A stretch of DNA of 64,000 nucleotides from Kangsaoukella pontilimi (GCF_009830125.1 NZ_WUPT01000003.1:248001-312000), one strand, 5' to 3'. Counted from the stretch's first letter, positions 26,409 to 35,486 are shown. The notes: a model not told the origin generated them from the letters alone. Numbers and translations: made by a program.

Positions 26409-27323
26409 GTGGCACGGCAGGCAAGCTCAGGCGAGGAATTCGCACGCCCGATTCGGCGGCTGTTCGTCGGCGCGCTGGTCGTCGTTCTGTTCGCCATCTT
26501 CGTTCTGTGGCGGATCGACTCCCCCCGCGCTGAACGCTTCCGCGCCATGATCGTCGACAGCATCGTGCCGCAGATGGACTGGGCCTTGGTGCCAGTGACC
26601 AAGGCGGCCGAGCTGTTGGACGGCGTACAGTCCTACGCCCGGCTGCAGCAGCAGAACCAGGACCTTCGTCGCGAATTGCAGCAGATGAAGGCCTGGAAAG
26701 AGGCGGCGCTTCAGCTTGAACAGGAAAACGCCAAGCTTCTCGACCTCAACCGCGTGCGGCTCGACCCTGCGCTGACGGTCGTGACGGGGCAGGTGATCGC
26801 GGATTCCGGGTCGCCCTTCCGGCAATCCGTACTTTTGAACGTGGGCGCGGCGCGGGATGGCATCATGGATGGCTGGGCCGTGACCGACGGGCTGGGCCTT
26901 GTGGGCCGCATTTCGGGCGTCGGCCAGAAATCGAGCCGCGTTCTACTTCTGACCGACAATTCCAGCCGCATCCCCGTGACCATCCAGCCTTCGGGCCAGC
27001 GCGCGATGCTTTCGGGCGACAACTCGGCCCTGCCGGTTCTCGACTTTATCGAAGTTCCCGAAGAAGTACGTCCGGGCGACCGCGTCGTGTCCTCAGGGGA
27101 TGCCGGAGTTTTCCCGGCAGGGCTTCTGGTGGGGAACGTGGTTCAGGCACGGGACGGGCGGCTGAGGCTGCGCCTGTCGGCGGACTACGAGCGGCTCGAG
27201 TTCCTGCGCGTGCTCAGAAGCCAGCCCGCCGAGCCTATCGACGCGCCGGCGACGCTGATCGGTCCGGTTCTGCCGACGCCGCCAGAGGTGGCCCTGACCG
27301 ATGGCGAGGTGGCCGATGGCTGA
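26409..27323 (+). CDS. mreC: rod-shape-determining protein MreC
   Basis: 304 residues from the GTG at 26409, preceded by CAGGGGACGAC. There is one N-terminal membrane helix (LFVGALVVVLFAIFVLW, about 19-35), then a coiled coil (QQQNQDLRRELQQMKAWKEA) and the two beta-barrel periplasmic domains with VTGQVIADSGSPFRQSV and the GLVGRISGVG core motif. MreC links MreB to PBP2 and RodA. The C-terminal tail is proline-rich. It overlaps the next gene by 8 nt. Confidence 0.95.
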   Translation: MARQASSGEEFARPIRRLFVGALVVVLFAIFVLWRIDSPRAERFRAMIVDSIVPQMDWALVPVTKAAELLDGVQSYARLQQQNQDLRRELQQMKAWKEAALQLEQENAKLLDLNRVRLDPALTVVTGQVIADSGSPFRQSVLLNVGAARDGIMDGWAVTDGLGLVGRISGVGQKSSRVLLLTDNSSRIPVTIQPSGQRAMLSGDNSALPVLDFIEVPEEVRPGDRVVSSGDAGVFPAGLLVGNVVQARDGRLRLRLSADYERLEFLRVLRSQPAEPIDAPATLIGPVLPTPPEVALTDGEVADG

Positions 27324-27855
27324 AGTGTCGCGCGCGGCGCATTGGAAGTTCCGGGGGCTGTTCCTGCTGATCGCGGCGGTCCTGTTCTTCGTGCAGCTTC
27401 TGCCGCTGGCCTCCGGTGCCGGGCGGATGCCGGGGCCGGACGTGCTGCTTCTGGTCGTCGCGGCATGGGTGCTGAGGCGGCCCGACTATGTGCCGGTGCT
27501 GCTGATCGCGGCCGTGTTCCTTCTGGCCGATATCCTCTTCATGCGCCCGCTCGGGCTCTGGACGGCCATCGTCATCCTCGGGACCGAGTTCCTGCGCGCC
27601 CGGAGCGTGGCCGTCCGCGACTGGTCCTTCGCTGTCGAATGGCTGGTGGTCGCGGTGACGATTGCAGTCATGTTCCTGGCGAATGCTCTTGTTCTGACGC
27701 TTTTCATGGCGAATGACGCACCGCTCGGGCTGACGCTCATTCACCTGATCGCCACGGTTCTGGCCTATCCGCTGGTGGTGATCCTTGGCGCGCGGGCCAT
27801 GGGGCTGCAAAAGATCGCACCGGGCGAGGTCGACGCATTGGGGCACAGGCAATGA
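27316..27855 (+). CDS. mreD: rod-shape-determining protein MreD
   Basis: 179 residues from the ATG at 27316 (GAGGTGG upstream). It is a small hydrophobic protein with about five membrane helices (LFLLIAAVLFFVQLLPL; VLLLVVAAWVL; VPVLLIAAVFLLADIL; WLVVAVTIAVMFLANALVL; LIHLIATVLAYPLVVILG). Position between mreC and mrdA and size fit MreD. It overlaps mrdA by ATGA. Confidence 0.9.
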   Translation: MAEVSRAAHWKFRGLFLLIAAVLFFVQLLPLASGAGRMPGPDVLLLVVAAWVLRRPDYVPVLLIAAVFLLADILFMRPLGLWTAIVILGTEFLRARSVAVRDWSFAVEWLVVAVTIAVMFLANALVLTLFMANDAPLGLTLIHLIATVLAYPLVVILGARAMGLQKIAPGEVDALGHRQ

Positions 27856-29795
27856 AGCGTTCACCGAGAGAGACAGAGGAAAGCAGCGGCCTGATCACGC
27901 GCCGCGGTCTGGTTCTGACCGGCTTGCAGCTTGGCTTCATGGGTGTGCTCGCGATGCGGATGCGCCAGATGCAGATCGAGGAGGCGGATCAGTACCGCCT
28001 TCTGGCCGAGGAAAACCGCATCAACATGCGCCTGATCCCGCCGTCGCGGGGCATCATCTATGACCGGAACGGCGTACCGGTGGCGCAGAATGCCCAGAAC
28101 TACCGGATCGTCATCGTGCGCGAGGATGCGGGCGATGTGGACGCCGTTGTCGACCGTTTGCGCCAGATCGTGCCCTTGGACGAGGACGACCTGGAGAGGA
28201 GCCTCAAGGAAATCTACCGCCGAAGCCCCTTTGTGCCCGTCACCCTTGCCGACCGGCTGAGCTGGAAGGATATCGCCGAGGTCGCGGTCAATGCTCCGGC
28301 GCTTCCCGGTATCACGCCCGATGTCGGCCTGTCGCGCGAATATCCCCTTGGCGAGGATTTCGCCCATATCGTGGGTTATGTCGGTCCGGTCAGCGACTAT
28401 GACCTCTCGAAGATCGAGAACCCGGACCCTCTGTTGCAGATCCCGAAATTTCAGATCGGCAAGATCGGGCTTGAAACCAAGCTCGAGGCCGACCTTCGTG
28501 GCAAGGCAGGCACCAAGCGGATCGAGGTGAATGCCGCTGGCCGCGTCATGCGAGAGCTCAGCCGGGATGAATACACGCCGGGCACCGATGTGCAGCTGAC
28601 CATCGACCACGGGCTTCAGAACTATGCGCAGGCACGGCTTGCGGGCGAAAGCGCGGGCGCTGTCGTGATGGATGTGGAAACGGGCGACCTTCTGGCTATG
28701 GCCTCGTCGCCGTCCTTTGACCCGGACCTTTTCGTGCGCGGCATTTCGACCACGGATTACCGATCTCTCACAGAGAACAAATATCGCCCGCTCTTCAACA
28801 AGACGGTGCAGGGCACGTATCCCCCCGGTTCGACCTTCAAGATGATGACAGGTCTCGCGGCGCTACGGGCAGGCGTGATCGGTCCGCAGGAAACGGTCTA
28901 TTGCCCTGGCCACTTCTCGCTGGGCGGGCGGCGCTTCCATTGCTGGAAGCGCGGCGGCCACGGCTGGATGGACCTGAACAACGCGTTGACCCAGTCCTGC
29001 GACGTCTATTTCTACGAAGCCGCGCAGCGGATGGGCATCGACCGTCTCTCCGAGCTTTGCCACGAATTCGGCCTGGGCGAACGCCATGACATTCCCGTGT
29101 CCGCCGTGGCCGACGGTCTGATCCCGTCGACCAAGTGGAAGGCGCAGGTCCGGGGCGAGACCTGGCGCCCCGGCGACACGATCAATGCCGCGATCGGGCA
29201 GGGCTATGTCCTGACCTCGCCTCTGCAGCTTGCGGTGATGACGGCGCGCATCGCCTCGGGAAAGGCCGTCGTCCCGCGACTGGTGAAGTCGGTGGACGGT
29301 GTCGAAGCGCCGATCGTCGAGGCAGAGCCGCTCAACGTCTCGGCGCGTCACCTCGACCTGATCCGGCGCGGCATGTGGAGCGTGTCGAACGGACAGCGTG
29401 GCACCGCACGACGCTCGCGCATCGTGGCCGACGGCGTCGAGATGGCTGGCAAGACCGGCACCAGCCAGGTGCGTAACATCACTGCCGCCGAACGGGCACG
29501 CGGCGTGTTCCGCAACGATCAGCTTCCGTGGGAGCGTCGGGATCACGGGCTGTTCGTGGCCTACGCCCCATTTGACAAACCGAAATACGCCATCGCCTGC
29601 ATTGTCGAGCATGGCGGCGGCGGATCGAGCGCTGCGGCCCCGCCCGCGCGCGATATCCTGCTCTATGCGCTTTACGGCGACGTGCCCCCGCTCGACGCCT
29701 ATCCCAGCGATCAGCGCGAGCGCATCCGCTCGATGCACGAGGAAATGGTTCTCCGCCCGCGCCAGAAAGCCCCGGATGGGCCGAGCCGCGCATGA
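27852..29795 (+). CDS. mrdA: penicillin-binding protein 2 (elongasome transpeptidase)
   Basis: 647 residues. After a short cytoplasmic tail and an N-terminal anchor, the pedestal domain includes SRGIIYDRNGVPVAQN. The transpeptidase motifs are STFK in PPGSTFKMMTG (serine nucleophile near residue 328), SCD in LTQSCDVYFYEAA (about 385) and KTG in MAGKTGTSQVR (about 537). Together with RodA it cross-links side-wall peptidoglycan. Overlaps on both sides (ATGA) show tight coupling to mreD and mrdB. Confidence 0.95.
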   Translation: MKRSPRETEESSGLITRRGLVLTGLQLGFMGVLAMRMRQMQIEEADQYRLLAEENRINMRLIPPSRGIIYDRNGVPVAQNAQNYRIVIVREDAGDVDAVVDRLRQIVPLDEDDLERSLKEIYRRSPFVPVTLADRLSWKDIAEVAVNAPALPGITPDVGLSREYPLGEDFAHIVGYVGPVSDYDLSKIENPDPLLQIPKFQIGKIGLETKLEADLRGKAGTKRIEVNAAGRVMRELSRDEYTPGTDVQLTIDHGLQNYAQARLAGESAGAVVMDVETGDLLAMASSPSFDPDLFVRGISTTDYRSLTENKYRPLFNKTVQGTYPPGSTFKMMTGLAALRAGVIGPQETVYCPGHFSLGGRRFHCWKRGGHGWMDLNNALTQSCDVYFYEAAQRMGIDRLSELCHEFGLGERHDIPVSAVADGLIPSTKWKAQVRGETWRPGDTINAAIGQGYVLTSPLQLAVMTARIASGKAVVPRLVKSVDGVEAPIVEAEPLNVSARHLDLIRRGMWSVSNGQRGTARRSRIVADGVEMAGKTGTSQVRNITAAERARGVFRNDQLPWERRDHGLFVAYAPFDKPKYAIACIVEHGGGGSSAAAPPARDILLYALYGDVPPLDAYPSDQRERIRSMHEEMVLRPRQKAPDGPSRA

Positions 29796-30937
29796 GTTAT
29801 CTTGAATATCAGGTCCAGACCGTCCCGTCGGGCGCGCGCAAGATCCTCTACGCGAACTGGGCGCTCGTCGTCCTTTTGACCGCCGTGGCGGCGGTGGGCT
29901 TCCTGATGCTCACCTCGGTTGCGGGGGGCGAGACGGGCCGTTGGGCCGAGCCGCAGATGAAACGCTTCGCGCTCGGGCTGACGGTCATGATGATCATCGG
30001 CATGGTGCCGATCTGGTTCTGGCGGAACATGGCTGGGCTGGCTTATCTCGGCTCGCTGCTGCTGCTGGTTGCGGTTGAGCTCTTCGGAACGGTCGGCATG
30101 GGCGCGCAGCGCTGGATCGACCTTGGTTTCATGCGGCTTCAGCCGTCCGAGGTGATGAAGATTTCCCTCGTGATGATCCTCGCCGCCTATTACGATTGGC
30201 TGCCCATCGCCAAGGTGTCGCGGCCCTTCTGGGTGCTGGTCCCTCTGGGACTGATACTTGTGCCGACGGCGCTCGTGCTGAAGCAGCCTGATCTCGGCAC
30301 CGCGATCCTTCTGGTCGCGGGCGGAGGGATCGTGATGTTCTGCGCCGGTGTGTCTTGGTGGTATTTCATCGCGGTCATTGGCGCCGCCGTGGCACTGGTC
30401 TGGTCGGTTTTCGCCTCGCGCGGGACGGACTGGCAGTTGCTCAAGGACTACCAGTTCCGCCGGATCGACACGTTCCTAGATCCGTCCACCGATCCGCTCG
30501 GCGCGGGTTATCACATCACCCAGTCGAAGATTGCGCTTGGCTCCGGCGGCTGGACTGGCAAGGGGTTCATGCAGGGCACGCAATCACGGCTGAATTTCTT
30601 GCCCGAAAAGCACACCGATTTCATCTTCACCACTCTGGCCGAGGAGTTCGGCTTCGTCGGCGCCTTTTCTCTTCTCGTGCTGTACGGGCTTATCATCCTC
30701 TTCTGCGTGCTGTCGGCGCTCGGCAACAAGGACCGCTTCGGCGCGCTTCTGACCCTGGGGATCGCGGCGACGCTCTTCCTGTTCTTCGCGGTCAACATGT
30801 CGATGGTGATGGGCCTAGCCCCGGTCGTGGGCGTACCGCTTCCGCTGGTCAGCTATGGCGGATCGGCCATGCTCGTCCTGCTTGCGGCCTTCGGTCTTGT
30901 TCAGTCGGCCCATATCCACCGGCCCCGTGCCCGATGA
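29792..30937 (+). CDS. mrdB: RodA (MrdB), SEDS peptidoglycan glycosyltransferase
   Basis: 381 residues, about ten membrane helices. SEDS-family marks include GAQRWIDLGFMRLQPSEVMK, a conserved extracellular loop, and HTDFIFTTLAEEFGFVGAF, which holds the conserved acidic residues of the last loops, followed by LPLVSYGGSAML. It polymerises lipid II and works with PBP2 encoded just upstream. The stop overlaps the start of the next gene (ATGA). Confidence 0.96.
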   Translation: MSYLEYQVQTVPSGARKILYANWALVVLLTAVAAVGFLMLTSVAGGETGRWAEPQMKRFALGLTVMMIIGMVPIWFWRNMAGLAYLGSLLLLVAVELFGTVGMGAQRWIDLGFMRLQPSEVMKISLVMILAAYYDWLPIAKVSRPFWVLVPLGLILVPTALVLKQPDLGTAILLVAGGGIVMFCAGVSWWYFIAVIGAAVALVWSVFASRGTDWQLLKDYQFRRIDTFLDPSTDPLGAGYHITQSKIALGSGGWTGKGFMQGTQSRLNFLPEKHTDFIFTTLAEEFGFVGAFSLLVLYGLIILFCVLSALGNKDRFGALLTLGIAATLFLFFAVNMSMVMGLAPVVGVPLPLVSYGGSAMLVLLAAFGLVQSAHIHRPRAR

Positions 30938-31872
30938 CGCTGGTCCTCTTTTCCGCACCCGACAGCGTCTGGGACGAATACCGCGACGTGCTGCCCCGCG
31001 CCATTGCCCGCGCCGGTGTCGAGGCCCGGATCATCCGCGACGATGCCCTGACCGACCCGACCGAGGTGGACTACATCGTCTACGCGCCCTCGAGCCGCCT
31101 CAAGGACTTCACGCCCTTCACGCGGCTGAAAGCGGTGCTGAACCTCTGGGCGGGTGTCGAGGCGATCGCCCCCAACCCGACGCTCAAAGCGCCACTCGCC
31201 CGGATGGTCGATTACGGGCTGACCGAGGGCATGGTCGAATGGTGCGTGGGTCATACACTCCGCCACCACCTGGGGATGGATCAGGACATCCGGCGGAACG
31301 ATGCAGAGTGGCATCCCCATGTTCCGCCACTGGCGCGCTGGCGGAATATCACGGTCCTGGGCCTCGGCGCTTTGGGCGAGGCCGTGGCGCGGGCGCTGGT
31401 CGACCTTAACTTCCGCGTAACCGGATGGAGCCGCCGTCAGAAGGACATCGGCGGCATCTGCTGCCTCAGCGGTGACGATGGCCTGCGCGAGGCGCTGTCT
31501 TCAGCCGAGATCCTGATCCTGCTTCTGCCGCTTACCGACAACACACGCGATCTCATGGACAGGAACCGGCTCGCTCTTCTTCCGAAAGGCGCGTGTGTCA
31601 TCAATCCAGGCCGCGGCCCGCTGATCGTGGACGAAGACCTGATCGACGCGCTCGACAGTGGCCAGATCGCTCACGCGACGCTGGACGTCTTCAGAACCGA
31701 GCCCCTGCCGCCCGAGCACCCTTTCTGGGCGCATGACGGCGTGACGGTCACGCCGCATATCGCTTCGGACACAAGGCCCCAAAGCGCCGCCGATGTCGTG
31801 GCCGAGAATCTCCGCCGTGGTGAGACGGGCGAGCCGTTTCTCCATCTCGTGGACCGCTCTGCCGGATACTGA
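30934..31872 (+). CDS. ghrA: glyoxylate/hydroxypyruvate reductase A-like 2-hydroxyacid dehydrogenase
   Basis: 312 residues from the ATG at 30934, overlapping the mrdB stop. The NAD(P)-binding Rossmann segment is TVLGLGALGEAVARAL (about 137-152). The C-terminal signatures NPGRGPLIVDEDLIDAL and LDVFRTEPLPPEHPFW, and the catalytic His in TPHIASDT, are those of the D-isomer-specific dehydrogenase superfamily, and the short length fits the GhrA branch. It would reduce glyoxylate or hydroxypyruvate with NADPH. A role in cell shape is not expected; its coupling to mrdB is positional. Three hairpins follow the stop. Confidence 0.82.
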   Translation: MTLVLFSAPDSVWDEYRDVLPRAIARAGVEARIIRDDALTDPTEVDYIVYAPSSRLKDFTPFTRLKAVLNLWAGVEAIAPNPTLKAPLARMVDYGLTEGMVEWCVGHTLRHHLGMDQDIRRNDAEWHPHVPPLARWRNITVLGLGALGEAVARALVDLNFRVTGWSRRQKDIGGICCLSGDDGLREALSSAEILILLLPLTDNTRDLMDRNRLALLPKGACVINPGRGPLIVDEDLIDALDSGQIAHATLDVFRTEPLPPEHPFWAHDGVTVTPHIASDTRPQSAADVVAENLRRGETGEPFLHLVDRSAGY

Positions 31873-31897
31873 GAACAGGATCGCCGTTCTTTGGGTC

Positions 31898-32012
31898 CGG
31901 AAAATCCTCGGGGGTGAATTCGTGCGCGATGCGCGCGAAGAGGGGGCAGACAGCCCCCTTGCGTTTTTCGGACAGGCCGAAAAACGATCCGTTTTCCGGG
32001 GGAAAACGGCGG
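31898..32012. terminator. triple hairpin between convergent genes (relative of the GC-rich repeats)
   Basis: Three perfect hairpins lie in tandem in the 140-bp gap between convergent genes: AGGGGGC/GCCCCCT at 31941-31959 (loop AGACA), TTTTTCGG/CCGAAAAA at 31964-31984 (loop ACAGG) and CCGTTTTCC/GGAAAACGG at 31989-32009 (loop GGG). The A/T ends of the second and third stems give each strand a T-run, as expected for a bidirectional intrinsic terminator. The preceding TCCTCGGGGGTG resembles the lead-in of the copies at 1660 and 20571. Confidence 0.65.
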
Positions 32013-32795
32013 CTATCTCAGCCGTGGCGGCGCGTCGGGGTCCATGCCGGGTGCGGACGGTCCCTCTGAAGCGGGCGCTTCGGGGATGTCGAAGCGCAGT
32101 GCGACCCGCGCCAGATGCGCCGCCATGGGGTCACTTGCGCGGAAAAAGCCCACATCCATCTCTCCCGCCTCGACGCCGGAAAAGATCAGCGCCTCATGCG
32201 CCGCCCGCGACAGCGCCGGTTCGGCGCCCGGAACCGGGTCGATGAAGGCGAGGATATGTCCCTCGGCGCCATCTTCGTAACGGGCCGTGGCCAGGTAGGC
32301 GAAACGTGCCAGCCCCTGCGCCGTCGCCAGCTTGGTGTCGAGCGACAGGACCAGCGCTTCGGGGACACCTCCGGGCGGCGCGACCTCGACAGGACGTGCC
32401 TCGACCTCGCCCGGTCCGTCTGCGAGAGTCGTCGCCAGCCACGCCATGGCGTCCGGGGGGATCAGAATGGAGGAGGGGGCCACGCCGAGGTTCAGCCCAA
32501 GTCCCAGCCCTTCGGCGGCCAGAAGCCCGGCAAGCGCCCGCCCTGACAGGGCGGCATAGGGCGCGATGTCCCCGGTGAAATCCGTCAGCCGGTGCTCGCG
32601 ATCAAAGGCCAGCACGAAACGCCCGTCCTCGGTGTCGAAAACACGCGGGTCGACCGTATCGCCCTGGGCCTCGCCGTCGAGCAGCAGGAACAGTTCCGAC
32701 TCGGCCAGCCGATCGTAGAAGCGGAGCCGCGCCGCGTCGCTGTCTTCGGCCTCCATCGAGGCATGGGCGATATCGAGGGGGGTGTCCTGGGTCAT
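32013..32795 (-). CDS. SseB-like protein
   Basis: 260 residues from the ATG at 32795. The N-terminal half (about 20-125) reads as an SseB domain: SELFLLLDGE, PRVFDTEDGRFVLAFDREHRL, and ALLAAEGLGLGLNLGVAPSSILIPPDAMAWL. The C-terminal part is an additional domain also found in alphaproteobacterial homologues, with FDIPEAPASEGPSAPG at the end. The function of this family is not well defined. Its start overlaps the stop of the upstream glycosylase gene by 4 nt. Confidence 0.7.
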   Translation of the reverse strand: MTQDTPLDIAHASMEAEDSDAARLRFYDRLAESELFLLLDGEAQGDTVDPRVFDTEDGRFVLAFDREHRLTDFTGDIAPYAALSGRALAGLLAAEGLGLGLNLGVAPSSILIPPDAMAWLATTLADGPGEVEARPVEVAPPGGVPEALVLSLDTKLATAQGLARFAYLATARYEDGAEGHILAFIDPVPGAEPALSRAAHEALIFSGVEAGEMDVGFFRASDPMAAHLARVALRFDIPEAPASEGPSAPGMDPDAPPRLR

Positions 32796-33391
32796 GTCAG
32801 CGCCTCTTTGACGCGAAGCCGGAGCGTGGGCAAGAGCTCGGCCTCGAACCAAGGGTTCTTGCCCAGCCAAGCCGTATTCCGCCAGGACGGGTGGGGCAGG
32901 GGCATGACGTCCGGCCCGACAGATCGCCAGTCCATGACTGTCCGCGTCACGCCGGCTCGCGCGTCGGCGCCGAGATGCCATTTCTGCGCGTAACCGCCGA
33001 TCAACAGCGTCAGGCGAATACCCTCCAACCGCTCCATGATCCGGTCGCGCCACGTGGCCGCGCAGACAGGCGGCGGAGGAAGATCCGATCCGCTCGCATT
33101 GTAGCCCGGAAAACAGAAAGCCATGGGCACGATCGCCACGCGGTCCCGGTCGTAGAAGGTCGCTTCGTCGATCCCCATCCACTCTCTCAGACGTGTGCCG
33201 GAGCGGTCCCAGAAGGGCTTGTTCTCGCGGTGGACGCGAAGCCCCGGCGCCTGGCTTGCAATCAGGATACGAGCGCTTCCGTTGAACCAGACCACCGGGT
33301 TCGGCCGATGGGCCGTATGGGTCGCGGCGAACCGTGCGCGGCAGATCGTACAGGCGGTAAGCTCGGCCTTGAGGTCTTCCATCCCGGTCAT
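32792..33391 (-). CDS. uracil-DNA glycosylase family protein
   Basis: 199 residues. The uracil-DNA glycosylase fold is indicated by RILIASQAPGLRVHRENKPF (active-site GQAPG-like loop, residues about 40-60), LLIGGYAQKWHLG, and the DNA-intercalation motif PLPHPSWRNTAWLGKNPWF near the C-terminus. Two cysteines in TACTICRARF occur at the N-terminus, but I do not see the full four-cysteine set of the Fe-S families 4 and 5. It would remove damaged bases such as uracil. It diverges from the ArsR gene. Confidence 0.8.
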   Translation of the reverse strand: MTGMEDLKAELTACTICRARFAATHTAHRPNPVVWFNGSARILIASQAPGLRVHRENKPFWDRSGTRLREWMGIDEATFYDRDRVAIVPMAFCFPGYNASGSDLPPPPVCAATWRDRIMERLEGIRLTLLIGGYAQKWHLGADARAGVTRTVMDWRSVGPDVMPLPHPSWRNTAWLGKNPWFEAELLPTLRLRVKEALT

Positions 33392-33445
33392 GGGCCTTCA
33401 TTTAACCGAAATCAACGGAGCGGCCAGTCCGCTTGACATGTTTCT

Positions 33446-33469
33446 ATATTTCTAGAAGCATCGAAATAT
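33446..33469. promoter_or_regulatory. inverted repeat at the ArsR start, candidate operator
   Basis: ATATTTC at 33446-33452 and GAAATAT at 33463-33469 are exact complements with a 10-nt spacer. The dyad overlaps the arsR-like start codon and lies just downstream of a TTGACA box at 33433-33438. Such a position would let the regulator repress its own operon. Confidence 0.5.
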
Positions 33470-33809
33470 GATTCGAGAACACAATACCGACGACCTCACC
33501 GAAGCAGCGGGCATCTTCGCCGCGCTAGGCTCCGAACAGAGGCTTGCCGTCCTCCGTACGCTTGTGCGTGCCGGGCCTGACGGGCTGACCATCGGCGACC
33601 TTGGCGCGCGGACGGGCGTGACCGGTTCGACCCTGACCCATCACATGAAGCTTCTGGCCGCAGCTGGGCTCGTGACCCAGGTGCGCGATGGACGGCGCGT
33701 GATCTGCATGGCTGCCGACTATTCCCGGATGCGCGCGATATCCGATTTCCTGCTCAGCGAATGCTGCGCGGACGCTTCAGACACTGACAAGGCACATGAC
33801 CATGGCTGA
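33468..33809 (+). CDS. ArsR-family transcriptional regulator
   Basis: 113 residues. The winged HTH is clear: FAALGSEQRLAVLRTLVRAG, then LGARTGVTGSTLTHHMKLLAAAGLV and the wing VRDGRRVICMAA. The N-terminal helix lacks an ELCVCD-type metal site. The C-terminal tail has CC followed by a His/Asp-rich end (KAHDHG), which might bind metal or metalloid. It overlaps the downstream permease gene by 14 nt, so the two form an operon, probably self-repressed through the inverted repeat at its start. Confidence 0.88.
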   Translation: MIREHNTDDLTEAAGIFAALGSEQRLAVLRTLVRAGPDGLTIGDLGARTGVTGSTLTHHMKLLAAAGLVTQVRDGRRVICMAADYSRMRAISDFLLSECCADASDTDKAHDHG

Positions 33810-34830
33810 TATTTCCCACTCTCACCCGATAGTCCGGAAAATCGACAAGGTCTGGCTTGCGGCGGCGGCAATTCCGCTTGTCATCGCCTTGTTCGATCCC
33901 GCGCAGGCCTGGGAGACGGTTGTTTTCGCCGCCGGGGCGCTTGGTCACACGGCTATCTTCATCGTCTTCGCCATCGGTGCGGTCGCCTACCTGAAAGCGT
34001 CGGGCGCCGAGGCGCTGCTCGCGCGCGCCTTCGAGGGGCGAGAGGTACAGATGATCCTGATGGCGGCGCTTCTGGGCGGGCTTTCGCCGTTCTGTTCCTG
34101 CGAGGTCATTCCCTTCATCGCTGCGCTTCTGGCGGTGGGCGCGCCCCTGTCGGCGGTGATGGCCTTCTGGCTGGCCTCTCCGCTGATGGATCCGGCCATG
34201 TTCCTGATCACGGCGGGCACGCTCGGGTTTCCCTTCGCGGTCGCCAAGATGCTGGCAGCCATCTTCATCGGCCTTCTGGGCGGTGCGACTGTCTATCTTT
34301 TCGCCAACGGCCCGGTCTTCGCAGACCCGCTGAAAACAACGGGGGCGACGAGAGGCTGCGGTTGCGGTCCGTCGCCCTTCTCGGGCAAGCCGGTCTGGGC
34401 GTTCTGGCACGAGGCGGACCGTCGAGCGACTTTCCGCGAGACGCTGATCGAGAACGCGCTCTTTCTCGGGAAATGGCTCCTGATCGCCTACATGGCCGAG
34501 GCCGTGATGCTGGCCTATGTTCCGGCCGAGGCGATTGCGGGCGTCCTGGGCGGCACAGGCGTCTGGCCGGTGATCCTTGGGGCATTGATTGGCGCGCCGG
34601 CCTATCTGAACGGCTATGCCGCCGTACCGCTGGTCGATGCGCTCCTGGCGCAGGGCATGGCGCCTGGGGCGGCGATGTCCTTCATGCTGGCAGGCGGGGT
34701 CAGCTGCATCCCCGCCGCCATCGCGGTCTGGGCGCTGGTCAAGCCGCGGGTCTTCGCCGCCTATCTGGGGATCGCCTTCGCGGGGTCGCTGCTGGCCGGT
34801 CTGGCCTGGGGCGCGGTCGCGCTCTCCTGA
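33796..34830 (+). CDS. permease of the DUF318/UPF0718 (ArsP-like) family
   Basis: 344 residues from the ATG at 33796 (AAGG upstream; an in-frame ATG at 33802 is possible). About eight to ten membrane helices; the family motif SPFCSCEVIPFIAALL (about residues 95-110) with its cysteine pair is clear, as is the second half-repeat GAPAYLNGYAAVPLVDALL. A soluble linker near 185-200 contains RGCGCGPSPF. Members include the methylarsenite exporter ArsP. With an ArsR regulator upstream, an efflux role for an arsenical or another thiol-reactive compound is likely, but the substrate is not proven. Confidence 0.82.
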   Translation: MTMADISHSHPIVRKIDKVWLAAAAIPLVIALFDPAQAWETVVFAAGALGHTAIFIVFAIGAVAYLKASGAEALLARAFEGREVQMILMAALLGGLSPFCSCEVIPFIAALLAVGAPLSAVMAFWLASPLMDPAMFLITAGTLGFPFAVAKMLAAIFIGLLGGATVYLFANGPVFADPLKTTGATRGCGCGPSPFSGKPVWAFWHEADRRATFRETLIENALFLGKWLLIAYMAEAVMLAYVPAEAIAGVLGGTGVWPVILGALIGAPAYLNGYAAVPLVDALLAQGMAPGAAMSFMLAGGVSCIPAAIAVWALVKPRVFAAYLGIAFAGSLLAGLAWGAVALS

Positions 34831-34833
34831 GCC

Positions 34834-35208
34834 TCAGCTGCCCGGTCGTGACTCTGGCGGGTCGTCATAGACGGCCCAGCCATATCTTCCGCCGGAAGAG
34901 GGCAGCTCGCCCTCGCGCATGTTGCGGGCAATGTAGGCCTTGGCGATGAAATTCGCGGTGATCGGCGCGGTCAGAAACAGGAACAGCGTGATCAGAAGCT
35001 CGTGGATCGAGATATGACCGGTCTTGGCGATGAAGTAGATCATCGAGGCGATCAGCACCCCGCCCACACCGAGCGTGGTCGCCTTGGTGGGCGCGTGCAG
35101 ACGCTGAACCGAGTCCTTCAGCTTGATCAGGCCGTAGGAGCCGACAAAGCCGAAGACGCCGCTGATGACCAGAAAGACCGAGATCAGGATTTCAACGTAC
35201 AGGGGCAT
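34834..35208 (-). CDS. mrpG: Mrp Na+/H+ antiporter subunit G
   Basis: 124 residues with three membrane helices (ILISVFLVISGVFGFVGSYGL; LGVGGVLIASMIYFIA; LITLFLFLTAPITANFIAKA). The segment LKDSVQRLHAPTKATTLGVGG is the MrpG/PhaG signature. Last gene of the Mrp operon, 8 bp after mrpF; only 3 bp separate its stop from the convergent permease gene. Confidence 0.93.
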   Translation of the reverse strand: MPLYVEILISVFLVISGVFGFVGSYGLIKLKDSVQRLHAPTKATTLGVGGVLIASMIYFIAKTGHISIHELLITLFLFLTAPITANFIAKAYIARNMREGELPSSGGRYGWAVYDDPPESRPGS

Positions 35209-35216
35209 GTGTCACC

Positions 35217-35486
35217 TCACTCGATAATGTCGCCGCGAAGCAGGAACCGGCAATAAGCCACGGTTGAGACGAAGCCGACCATCGCGATCAGCATGGCAGC
35301 CTCGAAGTAGATCGCCGTGCCGCGCGCGATGCCGTAGATCACCAGAAGCGCGATGAAGTTGATGACCATCGTATCGAGCGCGAGGATACGGTCCGCCGCG
35401 TCTGGGCCGACCGAGATGCGCCAGAGGTCCATGAGAAGCGCGAGGCCATAGCAGATGGCGGCGAAGAAGAGGGCGGCTTCGATCAT
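35217..35486 (-). CDS. mrpF: Mrp Na+/H+ antiporter subunit F
   Basis: 89 residues from the ATG at 35486, overlapping mrpE by 4 nt. Three membrane helices; GPDAADRILALDTMVINFIALLV is the characteristic MrpF segment with conserved Asp residues. It is a membrane subunit of the multi-subunit antiporter. Confidence 0.93.
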   Translation of the reverse strand: MIEAALFFAAICYGLALLMDLWRISVGPDAADRILALDTMVINFIALLVIYGIARGTAIYFEAAMLIAMVGFVSTVAYCRFLLRGDIIE

